This document shows positions 1 to 5,543 of a stretch of DNA of 5,565 nucleotides, piece after piece. The stretch lies in assembly GCF_003248505.1 (NCBI RefSeq), contig NZ_QFOA01000124.1:1-5565 (forward strand), given 5' to 3'. Origin of the DNA: Sphingobium sp. (lineage in GTDB: Bacteria > Pseudomonadota > Alphaproteobacteria > Sphingomonadales > Sphingomonadaceae). The notes beneath the pieces were generated by a model that was given only the letters and a program-made list of their open reading frames with translations, was not told the origin of the DNA and did no database searches. The translations under genes and the position numbers were made by a program. Each line of letters opens with the position of its first letter. Within the stretch, counting starts at the first letter, position 1.

Positions 1-1
1 T

Positions 2-67
2 CTGCTCCCCTACAACTGGGTAGATAGTCGCGCCACCGCCAGCCCCGTCATCGATCAGGCCGCCTGA
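2..67 (+). CDS. IS66-family transposase (TnpC), C-terminal end only
   Basis: An open frame enters from the left edge and gives 21 residues before TGA at 65-67. It begins LLPYNWV, which resembles the short motif found near the C-terminus of IS66 transposases (typically LLPWNW-like). The stop codon is 32 bp inside the proposed IS66 terminus, matching how these elements are built. In the family, TnpC is the DDE transposase that cuts and joins the element ends. Only the tail is present, so no catalytic residue can be seen. The identification rests on this tail together with the adjoining GTAA terminus and would be weak on either alone. Confidence 0.55.
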   Translation: MLPYNWVDSRATASPVIDQAA

Positions 68-90
68 GCGCTCCCCTGTGGGAGTGTTTT
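66..90 (+). terminator. Terminator-like hairpin after the transposase stop
   Basis: CTCCC (71-75) and GGGAG (80-84) form a stem around a CTGT loop, extended outward by C69-G86 and wobble pairs, and followed by TGTTTT (85-90). It could end transcription of the transposase on the plus strand. It lies within the insertion sequence end, so it may also be part of the transposase binding region. Confidence 0.4.
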
Positions 91-1603
91 AGCGCTTACC
101 ATCATCCACATGCACTTCGACAGAAGAGATCAGTCCTCTCAGGGCCTTGATGGCGTCCGAGCGGACTACTTCGTCGTTTAGTGCCTCCCGCAGCTTTCCA
201 ACCTTCTCCTCGTAGCGCTTTACGAGCATGGGATGCGGTATCACCGTGGATGCCTCAGACGGCTTGTAATTCAGGCGGTCTACCAGCCTTGCCTTCTCTG
301 CCTCTCGATCGGCCAGCATTGCCATCAGTGTCGGGCTGACCACCCCTTGCAGGAAGTTTTGGGCAAGGTTCGTGATCTCGATCTCCAACGCTGCCAATCG
401 GTCGCGCGCTTCGCTGTCAGCCTCATCACGCGATCGCGTCAGGCGGGCGACCTCACGATTAAACTCTTCTTTGAACAGTTTGACCAGGTCGGGTGTGAGG
501 AGCCGAGACTGCAGCGCTCCGAGGACAGCGTCCTCAACGACATGAAGACGAACGCTGACGCCTTGGTCGCACGTGCCTCGATCCGCATAACGGACACAGC
601 TGTAATAGTCCTTGCCGACAAGCGTATGTTTGCCACCGCATTTGCCACACCGGATTAGACCTGAAAGAAGGTGCCTTGCGCGGTGCTGCAACGCGCTTGA
701 CTTCTGGCCTTCCGGGACCTGTCGCTTCTTGTCCTCAGCCACTACGGCTTGCACAAGCGCCTCCTCGACGATGCGCAGATCAGGCATGTCTACCTCGATC
801 CATTCTGACTTGTCGCGTAGCCGGTATCGGCGTTCACGACGGTCTGAATCCGGGTTCTTGCGCCATTCTCGGCGCCCCCACACAAGGCGCCCGCGGTATA
901 GTGGATTATGGATGATGCCGACGAGCTTCTTCCGATCTCCCCTTATAGTGCTTGGACCCCACTCGCGCCCGCGCGGGGAGGGGATCTTGTCTCGATTGAG
1001 GCCGATCGCGATGTCATTGGGAGACTTGCCGTCAGCGAACTCACGGAAGATCCGGCGGACGATCTCTGCTTGCTCGGGATCGATCTCAAAGACCCCATTC
1101 ACTTCCCGGCCCTTACTGTCGACCCCTTTAACCTTCCGATACCCATATGCCCTTCCACCCGCGAGCCTTCCAGCGAGAACAGCTGCCTTCAGGCCACGAA
1201 ATGTCTTGGTCCTGAGATTTGAAAGGAACATAGATCCGATCAGACCGGCTACCGCCAGCTTGACCTCGTCGATCTCTCTCTCGGAATGCGTGAAGAGCTT
1301 CACCCTGTGGTAGGAGAGCTTCTTCCCAAGCCAACTTATGTCCTCTCCATCACGCGCGATGCGATCAAGAGCTTCGCATACCACGACATCGATAAGCCCA
1401 TTCTCAACGTCGCGCAGCATGCGCATTAGGCCGGGACGGTCCCTGCGATATCCTGAAATCTCAGGATCAGTGTAGGTCTCGACAAGCTCGCCTCCGATTT
1501 GCTCTACTAGGATTCTACATGCGTCGACCTGATCCTGACTCGAAGCAGGATTCTGTTTGTCGGTGGAATGTCGGGCGTAGATCGCCGCTCGGAGCTTTCT
1601 CAT
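89..1603 (-). CDS. Large serine recombinase, C-terminus replaced by IS66 end
   Basis: A 504-residue site-specific recombinase of the large serine family (phage integrase or cassette-recombinase type), which breaks and rejoins DNA through a serine-DNA link. The catalytic domain covers about residues 4-140 and looks intact: YARHST with Arg11 and Ser13, the SG pair at 50-51, RP at 56-57, and LDRIAR with Asp80, Arg81 and Arg84. A Recombinase DNA-binding domain follows (about 150-290), then a zinc ribbon with Cys319, Cys322, Cys336 and Cys345, and a charged, probably coiled-coil region (about 375-445). ATG at 1603 is chosen because the catalytic domain starts immediately. A GTG at 1663 would add 20 unrelated-looking residues and overlap the upstream gene. 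The last three codons (GT-AAG-CGC-TAA) come from the IS66 terminus, so the native C-terminus is lost. Family members commonly continue further, but whether this one still works is unknown. Confidence 0.92.
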   Translation of the reverse strand: MRKLRAAIYARHSTDKQNPASSQDQVDACRILVEQIGGELVETYTDPEISGYRRDRPGLMRMLRDVENGLIDVVVCEALDRIARDGEDISWLGKKLSYHRVKLFTHSEREIDEVKLAVAGLIGSMFLSNLRTKTFRGLKAAVLAGRLAGGRAYGYRKVKGVDSKGREVNGVFEIDPEQAEIVRRIFREFADGKSPNDIAIGLNRDKIPSPRGREWGPSTIRGDRKKLVGIIHNPLYRGRLVWGRREWRKNPDSDRRERRYRLRDKSEWIEVDMPDLRIVEEALVQAVVAEDKKRQVPEGQKSSALQHRARHLLSGLIRCGKCGGKHTLVGKDYYSCVRYADRGTCDQGVSVRLHVVEDAVLGALQSRLLTPDLVKLFKEEFNREVARLTRSRDEADSEARDRLAALEIEITNLAQNFLQGVVSPTLMAMLADREAEKARLVDRLNYKPSEASTVIPHPMLVKRYEEKVGKLREALNDEVVRSDAIKALRGLISSVEVHVDDGKR

Positions 1604-1628
1604 CGCACCTGGACCCAGCGCGGAAGCA

Positions 1629-2249
1629 TTACTGCTTTTTCCTCGGAAGGAAGGGGAGCACACTTGTGTTCAGTGGTTCGAAGATCGCGGCGGCGGTTTG
1701 GCCCTCTGCACTCTTCTCATGAATCGTTCGAATGGCATCTGCGTGCATTCGATCGATTTCAACGGGCTGAGCGAGAGACTGGTCGCGGGAAGCGTGGCCA
1801 TGCGGACGCCGTCCAGTGATAGATGTCTCTAATGTTTTTTCCGCGATAGCTCGCCGTCCCCTCGCTCGCCTGTCTTGCCTAATCGCTCCGGTCACAAGCT
1901 CCTTGAGCCGGGGTGTGACCATCGGAGGGTTATCGGGTTCGCATGTGGCCAGCGTCACGCCTTTCGAGGCAAGCACTGTCTTGATATTTTCGACGGCGTG
2001 GTTTTGGCGAGAGAGCCTATCTAACGAGACACAGATGACGACACTGAACGTGCCATTGGCGGCGCCATCGATGAGCTGTTTGAGTGCGGGACCGGCGGGG
2101 AGGAAGCCAAGAGTGCCGTCAGCGAAGGTCTCAATCACGGCCAAGCCGCGTCGTGCGGCCTCGCTACGGCACTCCAGTATTTGGGCCTCCAAATCGCCCG
2201 TTCCTTTCTCGGTCGCCCGAGCATAAATAACCGCTGTTACTTCGCTCAT
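1629..2249 (-). CDS. Resolvase-fold protein lacking the catalytic serine
   Basis: A 206-residue protein with a serine recombinase N-terminal fold over about residues 4-130. The strand opening VIYARAT keeps Arg11 but has Thr13 where the nucleophilic serine normally stands. The SG and RP motifs are also degraded to TLG and AGP (about 46-53). The later VSLDRLSRQ motif is well kept (Asp77, Arg78, Arg81). The C-terminal part (about 165-195) resembles the start of a helix-turn-helix or Recombinase domain but is short. A ribosome binding site GAAGGAA (2257-2263) lies 7 nt before the ATG, and the start overlaps the upstream gene as ATGA, suggesting translational coupling. The large recombinase starts 25 bp downstream. 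Loss of several active-site residues suggests a non-catalytic partner or DNA-binding regulator of that recombinase; a decayed resolvase is the alternative. The open frame and good initiation signals argue that it is expressed. Confidence 0.8.
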   Translation of the reverse strand: MSEVTAVIYARATEKGTGDLEAQILECRSEAARRGLAVIETFADGTLGFLPAGPALKQLIDGAANGTFSVVICVSLDRLSRQNHAVENIKTVLASKGVTLATCEPDNPPMVTPRLKELVTGAIRQDRRARGRRAIAEKTLETSITGRRPHGHASRDQSLAQPVEIDRMHADAIRTIHEKSAEGQTAAAIFEPLNTSVLPFLPRKKQ

Positions 2250-2398
2250 CTCACGGTTCCTTCAGCGTCCTCGGCTCGCTGGGCAATGCTGCGAACATGT
2301 TCGGCGGCGGCCTGCCGTGCCAGAAGTCTCACGATTTCACGCAGGACCAGCTGATCAGGATCAGTCGTTTCGCTCGAAATTTGTTTACTGCCCTTCAT
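2246..2398 (-). CDS. Small hypothetical protein upstream of the recombinases
   Basis: A 50-residue protein of unknown function beginning MKGSKQISSE. Residues 16-43 form a probable amphipathic helix (QLVLREIVRLLARQAAAEH and onward), with a polar start and an acidic tail. Its TGA stop overlaps the ATG of the resolvase-fold gene (ATGA at 2246-2249), an arrangement typical of co-translated partners. The frame stays open further upstream, to 2653, but that part runs across the start and body of the divergent regulator gene and looks like chance coding, so ATG 2398 is preferred. No clear ribosome binding site is visible. By position it may be a small accessory factor of the recombinases, such as a directionality factor or helper, but nothing in the sequence shows a function. 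Confidence 0.55.
   Translation of the reverse strand: MKGSKQISSETTDPDQLVLREIVRLLARQAAAEHVRSIAQRAEDAEGTVR
2257..2263 (-). promoter_or_regulatory. Ribosome binding site of the resolvase-fold gene
   Basis: GAAGGAA on the minus strand, 7 nt before ATG 2249. It lies inside the end of the upstream 50-codon gene, so the two are probably translated from one message. Confidence 0.6.
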
Positions 2399-2418
2399 GA
2401 AAGAGCTTATGGGTGCGC

Positions 2419-2433
2419 CACATGTCCGATGTG
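2419..2433. promoter_or_regulatory. Inverted repeat at the divergent start, possible operator
   Basis: CACAT (2419-2423) and ATGTG (2429-2433) are perfect inverted arms around a 5-base GTCCG centre. The repeat spans the start codon of the XRE-type regulator and lies about 20-35 bp upstream of the recombinase set. A dimeric regulator bound here could control both directions. The arms are short, so chance is a real alternative. Confidence 0.25.
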
Positions 2434-2982
2434 CAAGAAAGTAGCAGGAGAGTTTGGACGAATTGTCCGCTCGCCGCGATTCCTGTGGATCTGGGCGAGC
2501 GCATAGTAACCCAGCGCAAGGAGCGGAATTGGTCGCAAGCCAGGCTGGCTCAGCGCGCGGGGCTATCGCGGGCCGCCATCTACCGTGCTGAAGCATTAGC
2601 TGGCGCGGAAGAGGTCCGCGCCATTCGTGCGGACACTCTATACCGGATCGCACACGCGCTAGAGATTTCTATCCACTACCTCGTCCCAACTTGGCCGGAA
2701 TGGGAACCCGTTAAGGGGCTCGGGTTCGGCGAGGCGATTAGAGAGAAGCGGAAGAAGGCTGGCGTAAGCATGGCCGATCTGGCCGCGAAGGTGGGTATTA
2801 GTGAAGCGTCTCTGTCACGCCATGAGCGAACTCTCGTCCGAAGCCCTAGGTTTGTGAAGAAGGCTGGCGGAGAAAGCGACGAGTTCCTCGCAAAGAACGA
2901 TGATCTCGAGCAGGCGCTGGACGAAATTGGACGGGATCGGATGATCGCATCCCTTGGAACAGGTCCTGTCGACGCGCATTGA
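2422..2982 (+). CDS. Transcriptional regulator with two XRE-type HTH units
   Basis: A 186-residue cytoplasmic DNA-binding protein with two helix-turn-helix units of the XRE/Cro-CI type. The first (about 24-89) has the full pattern: LGERIVTQRKERNWSQARLA, then GLSRAAIYRAE, then a hydrophobic DTLYRIAHALEISIHYL closing helix. The second (about 101-145) begins FGEAIREKRKKAGVSMADLA and continues GISEASLSRHE, but its closing helix is not the standard one. The C-terminal 40 residues are charged and of unknown role. ATG 2422 is used; a GTG three codons earlier (2413) and a GTG at 2485 just before the first HTH are alternatives, and none has a clear ribosome binding site. It diverges from the recombinase genes with a 23-bp gap, which suggests it represses or times them and itself, as XRE regulators on mobile DNA often do. 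That role is inferred from position. Confidence 0.85.
   Translation: MSDVQESSRRVWTNCPLAAIPVDLGERIVTQRKERNWSQARLAQRAGLSRAAIYRAEALAGAEEVRAIRADTLYRIAHALEISIHYLVPTWPEWEPVKGLGFGEAIREKRKKAGVSMADLAAKVGISEASLSRHERTLVRSPRFVKKAGGESDEFLAKNDDLEQALDEIGRDRMIASLGTGPVDAH
2956..2980 (+). promoter_or_regulatory. EcfG-like (general stress sigma factor) promoter candidate
   Basis: GGAAC (2956-2960) is followed after 16 bases by CATT (2977-2980). The known alphaproteobacterial EcfG pattern is GGAAC, 16-17 bases, CGTT, so there is one mismatch. It lies about 40 bp before the CsbD-like stress gene, inside the last codons of the regulator gene, and would give a leader of roughly 30 nt. The function of the downstream gene supports the call. 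Confidence 0.45.
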
Positions 2983-3007
2983 TGTCTTACAGACACGCGC
3001 TGTAGAT

Positions 3008-3014
3008 AGGAGAG
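3008..3014 (+). promoter_or_regulatory. Ribosome binding site of the CsbD-like gene
   Basis: AGGAGAG, with its AGGAG core 6 nt before ATG 3019. It is the clearest support for this short gene's start. Confidence 0.7.
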
Positions 3015-3018
3015 CATC

Positions 3019-3198
3019 ATGAGCGTCGAAGGAAAGATCAAAGAAGCTGCCGGCTACGTGAAGGAAGAGGCTTTCGAGCACAGCAAGACCCCGGAAGGCC
3101 AGAAGAAGGCCCAGGAAGGCCGGGACCTCCGCAACGAGGGTCGGATCGAGGATGGCAAGCCGCCCAAGACCGATAAGCCGGGCACTGGCGACAACTGA
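3019..3198 (+). CDS. CsbD-like small stress protein
   Basis: A 59-residue, highly charged hydrophilic protein starting MSVEGKIKEAAGYVKEEAF. The GKIKEAAGYVKEE segment matches the style of the CsbD family, whose members are short, abundant general-stress proteins of unknown mechanism in many bacteria. The second half is rich in Lys, Gly, Glu and Pro and probably disordered. There is no signal peptide or membrane segment, so it should be cytoplasmic. A strong ribosome binding site, an EcfG-like promoter candidate upstream and a strong terminator 23 bp after the stop suggest a single-gene stress-induced unit. Family assignment is by sequence style; a related short plant-LEA-like or CsbD-unrelated stress protein is possible. 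Confidence 0.75.
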   Translation: MSVEGKIKEAAGYVKEEAFEHSKTPEGQKKAQEGRDLRNEGRIEDGKPPKTDKPGTGDN

Positions 3199-3221
3199 TA
3201 GGTCGTAGAAACCGATACGAG

Positions 3222-3246
3222 CGCCGCCCCACGGGGCGGCGTTTTT
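3222..3246 (+). terminator. Strong intrinsic terminator
   Basis: CGCCGCCC (3222-3229) pairs perfectly with GGGCGGCG (3234-3241) around a CACG loop, followed directly by TTTTT (3242-3246). It ends the CsbD-like unit and isolates it from the DUF1330 gene downstream. Confidence 0.92.
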
Positions 3247-3326
3247 GTATCTTCTGTCCATCCGAGAATGCGCTGACATGGATCAGTTACCCACGACCGA
3301 CAGGGACTACGCTCTCACTGCTTTGT

Positions 3327-3332
3327 GGAGGA
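3327..3332 (+). promoter_or_regulatory. Ribosome binding site of the DUF1330 gene
   Basis: GGAGGA, 6 nt before ATG 3339. No convincing promoter was recognised in the 80 bp between the terminator and this site. Confidence 0.75.
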
Positions 3333-3338
3333 TGAACC

Positions 3339-3641
3339 ATGTCTGCATATGTAATCGTCGAGGTCAGGATGACCGATCCCGACGCACTTGAGGCTTTCAA
3401 CGAATATGCCTCCAAGGCGACTGAGCTTCTGAAGGAATACGGTGCCACGGTGTTGGTGTTTGATCAGGCGCCTCGCGTGCTCGAAGGCGACTGGCAGCCC
3501 GCCGCGATTGTGGTTCAGCAGTATCCGGACATGGCTGCGGTGGAGCAGTTCTACTCCTCTGATGCCTATGGTCCGCTTCGTGCCTTGCGGGCGCGGTTCT
3601 CGGATAACAATGTCATCGCAGTAGGTGGAACTAGCGGTTAG
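3339..3641 (+). CDS. DUF1330 family protein
   Basis: A 100-residue cytoplasmic protein with the full layout of the DUF1330 family, a small ferredoxin-like alpha/beta fold of the dimeric alpha-beta barrel group. The visible parts are an opening strand (AYVIVEVRMTDPDALEAFNEY), a central helix and strand (LLKEYGATVLVFDQAP), and the VLEGDWQPAAIVVQQYPDMAAVEQFYSS segment with the closing DAYGPLRALR that typifies the family. Length is normal. The biochemical role of the family is unsettled. A strong ribosome binding site supports the start. It is followed after 39 bp by the gene for a large HEPN-type protein on the same strand, with no terminator seen between, so the two may share a transcript, although they have no obvious functional link. 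Confidence 0.9.
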   Translation: MSAYVIVEVRMTDPDALEAFNEYASKATELLKEYGATVLVFDQAPRVLEGDWQPAAIVVQQYPDMAAVEQFYSSDAYGPLRALRARFSDNNVIAVGGTSG

Positions 3642-3680
3642 GCTTGCCAGCCGACAGACCACTAGGGGCCTACTAACGCG

Positions 3681-5033
3681 ATGAACTTGGATTCCACGAT
3701 CGACGATTTCTCGAAGGGCGTTCTTGAACTTGATTTTCCGTGTGTGGAGATCAGGCAGAGTGTTTCGCAGGACGCGGATTTTGTCGGTCCAGGTTCCTTG
3801 TCGATGAGCGCCGAAGGCGAGTTGAATTTGAAGGTCCATGTTGCATTTGACGAACCGCAGACGATGATGGATCTCCTGAACGGCTCGATGAGCAGCGAAG
3901 CCGGAGCCCTTGTTCCAGAGGACGACTATCTCGAAGTGGTCGCCAAAGACGCAGTCGCCTCGGTGTGGGAATGTCCCAGGGTTCTATTTAGCCACTCCGT
4001 ATCGTTCCCCACGTCGTCCGGCGTTTTTAATGCAAGGCCTAAGGTCATTCGGCGGACTGAGCAGACGCGGACCGCCACTCATAGGCTCCGGCTCTATTTC
4101 TTTGGTCAAGAGATGAGAGATTGGAAGGGCTTGCTAGGCGGGCCCTATACGGTGGCAACAACTGATTGGAGGGTGCAGCTGTCCATTGCCGAGGTCAGCC
4201 AAGGAAAGATCATGGTTGAAGCGACTTCGACCGCTGACTTCCCGGAGGCGTTCGAGCGTCGATTGATCGAAGGACTGCAGTTCGTGGTCGGTCAGCATCT
4301 TCATACTGCTATCGTCGACGAGGTCGTATCATCTACCCGCACACTTAGCCTCTTTAACCACGCCAGAGATGTGAGGCGCGTGCCCGCCTTTCCACCATTG
4401 GCGATAAACACATCCGAGCACACGGCAGAGCATTTGAAAATGCTGAGCTGTTTTCTAGCGTATCTTTCTGACCAGCCCGATGAGGGTATCTGGAGCCGCC
4501 CGTCGAGTTTCCTGTCGATGCTCCGACGCGCGAGCGAGAGCTCGATTGATGGGTGGCTTATTGGCATCTGCGTCGCTGTTGAAGGTCTTGCCGGATTGAT
4601 CGAGCTAGCGCCGTCAACACTTTCCAGCGAGCTCATCAAGTTTCAATCCCATGTCGCGGACTGGGTGAAGGAAGAGAAGATTTCTGAGGATAATCGCAAA
4701 CGCATTGAAGGGCTGATAGGCCAGTTGGGGGCGATACGGGCGCAGGACCGTATGATCAGCCTCGTAGCGACTGGTCATCTCATTCAGGATGACCTCGCAG
4801 TTTGGAAGAAGGTCCGGAACTCGGCGGTTCACACGAGGAAGTCCGGAGCCGATGATCTCAAGGCTGAGAAGCTCCAGGTTAGGATCGACCATCTCCACGA
4901 TGTCTACCGGCTGCTCTACTCCATCATCTTCCACGTGATTGGCTATGCAGGAAAGTTTACAGACTATGCGCAACACCATTTCCCGGTGAGAGCCTACCCG
5001 TATTCAACACCGTCAGCGCCAACACCCGCATAA
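3681..5033 (+). CDS. Unknown protein with C-terminal HEPN-type ribonuclease motif
   Basis: A 450-residue protein that I do not recognise as a named family. The first 215 residues look strand-rich, with repeated short hydrophobic segments (GVLELDF, LNLKVHV, YLEVVAK, HRLRLYFFG, WRVQLSIAEV, KIMVEATS) and no signal peptide. The C-terminal part (about 250-435) is helical. A helix DGWLIGICVAVEGLAGLIEL with Glu301 is followed by a charged linker and then RNSAVH, in which Arg379 and His384 fit the R-N-x3-H active-site motif of HEPN ribonucleases, ahead of a hydrophobic helix (VYRLLYSIIFHVIGYAG). Beta-rich sensor plus C-terminal HEPN is the layout of ApeA-like and other abortive-infection proteins, which cut RNA when phage infection is sensed; that role here is inference. 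The start at ATG 3681 has only a distant AGGGG upstream, so the exact start is less certain. A non-defence HEPN protein is possible. Confidence 0.75.
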   Translation: MNLDSTIDDFSKGVLELDFPCVEIRQSVSQDADFVGPGSLSMSAEGELNLKVHVAFDEPQTMMDLLNGSMSSEAGALVPEDDYLEVVAKDAVASVWECPRVLFSHSVSFPTSSGVFNARPKVIRRTEQTRTATHRLRLYFFGQEMRDWKGLLGGPYTVATTDWRVQLSIAEVSQGKIMVEATSTADFPEAFERRLIEGLQFVVGQHLHTAIVDEVVSSTRTLSLFNHARDVRRVPAFPPLAINTSEHTAEHLKMLSCFLAYLSDQPDEGIWSRPSSFLSMLRRASESSIDGWLIGICVAVEGLAGLIELAPSTLSSELIKFQSHVADWVKEEKISEDNRKRIEGLIGQLGAIRAQDRMISLVATGHLIQDDLAVWKKVRNSAVHTRKSGADDLKAEKLQVRIDHLHDVYRLLYSIIFHVIGYAGKFTDYAQHHFPVRAYPYSTPSAPTPA

Positions 5034-5056
5034 TTCGTCATCGAAACGATTTAACC

Positions 5057-5081
5057 GGAACCGAACGCCGCTCACACCCTT
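5057..5081 (+). promoter_or_regulatory. Second EcfG-like promoter candidate
   Basis: GGAAC (5057-5061) and, after 16 bases, CCTT (5078-5081) differ by one base from the EcfG pattern GGAAC-N16-CGTT. Transcription would start near 5088, upstream of the TTG start at 5121 and downstream of the TTG at 5082, which favours 5121. One of two such matches in the window, so weaker than if several genes shared it. Confidence 0.35.
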
Positions 5082-5107
5082 TTGTCAGGAAATTCCAAGC
5101 CGACATC

Positions 5108-5114
5108 GGGGGAG
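5108..5114 (+). promoter_or_regulatory. Ribosome binding site that decides the AI-2E start
   Basis: GGGGGAG ends 6 nt before TTG 5121. The earlier in-frame TTG at 5082 has no such signal, so 5121 is the preferred start. Confidence 0.5.
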
Positions 5115-5120
5115 CTTCAG

Positions 5121-5543
5121 TTGGAAGAGAATATCGGACGCGCTTCTGCGCGCTATTGGAACGTGAGCAGGATCCTCGCGACGACGGTAGCGATACTCGC
5201 GATAGCGGGGGTGGCGTTGCTCGTCGTGCGTATGAGCAGCTTCCTGTTGCTCGTGTTCGCCGCCGTCGTGCTGGCGGCGGTCTTCGACGCAATCACACGC
5301 GCGCTGTGTTCTGTCCTCCCGATCGGCAGAGGCCCTGCACTAGGCTTAGCTGTGGTCCTGCTTCTCGGCACCTTCTTCGGTGCGTTGTTCCTCTTCGGGG
5401 CCCAACTGACGAACGAGTTCGACACGATCCGTCAGAGCCTTCCGGGCGCAGTCGATAGCCTCAAGGTGCTGATTCCGAGGGAAGCCGCCCCCTCATTCCG
5501 AAATGATGCCGCCCCCCTGTTCCGAGAATTACTCGCCCCCTGA
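5121..5543 (+). pseudogene. AI-2E/PerM family membrane protein, truncated by element
   Basis: N-terminal third of an AI-2E (PerM-type) inner-membrane transporter or permease, about 115 native residues from a family usually near 350. Counting from TTG 5121, membrane segments lie at about 18-37, 40-57 and 73-96, followed by LTNEFDTIRQSLPGAVDSLK, the start of the large extramembrane region of the family. After this lysine the frame runs into the repeat array and gives an unrelated tail (residues about 116-140, VLIPREAAPS and onward) ending at TGA 5541-5543. The remaining transmembrane helices are missing, so the product should be non-functional. TTG 5121 is chosen for its ribosome binding site; TTG 5082 would add 13 residues. 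Family members export or move small molecules or ions, but the substrate cannot be read from this fragment. Confidence 0.8.

Larger units (their letters stand above)
1..99 (+). mobile_element. Right end of an IS66-family insertion sequence
   Basis: The sequence ends at base 99 with a terminus that reads GTAAGCGCTAAAAC on the minus strand. IS66-family elements are known to begin their inverted repeats with GTAA and to duplicate 8 bp of target. A plus-strand reading frame resembling the end of an IS66 transposase stops at 67, just 32 bp before this terminus, which is the usual layout of that family. The terminus falls inside the 3' end of the neighbouring recombinase gene, so 100-107 (CATCATCC) would be one copy of the target duplication. 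The other end of the element lies outside the window, so the duplication cannot be checked here. Family assignment is an inference from the terminus and a short protein tail. Confidence 0.6.

Noticed and set aside
612..1313. Plus-strand open frame of 233 codons
   Set aside because: It is antisense to the large serine recombinase, whose domains and active-site residues are clear. The product is rich in Arg and Ser with no recognisable domain, as expected for a shadow frame in GC-rich DNA.
1816..2226. Plus-strand open frame of 136 codons
   Set aside because: Antisense to the resolvase-fold gene, with no ribosome binding site or recognisable domain.
2351..2358. Palindrome CTGATCAG
   Set aside because: It lies in the coding part of the 50-residue gene (Asp-Gln-Leu codons) and is short enough to arise by codon use.
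2399..2653. Upstream extension of the 50-residue gene to 135 codons
   Set aside because: It runs antisense through the first HTH unit of the regulator, and its product is Arg-, Pro- and Cys-rich with no domain. The short version fits the junction with the next gene.
2815..3279. Minus-strand open frame of 154 codons
   Set aside because: It covers the CsbD-like gene and its terminator on the opposite strand and has no initiation signal or domain.
3633..3680. Possible terminator between the DUF1330 and HEPN-type genes
   Set aside because: Only short partial pairings such as TAGG/CCTA are present, with no T-run after them.
3315..3839. Minus-strand open frame of 174 codons
   Set aside because: Antisense to the well-supported DUF1330 gene and the start of the 450-residue gene.
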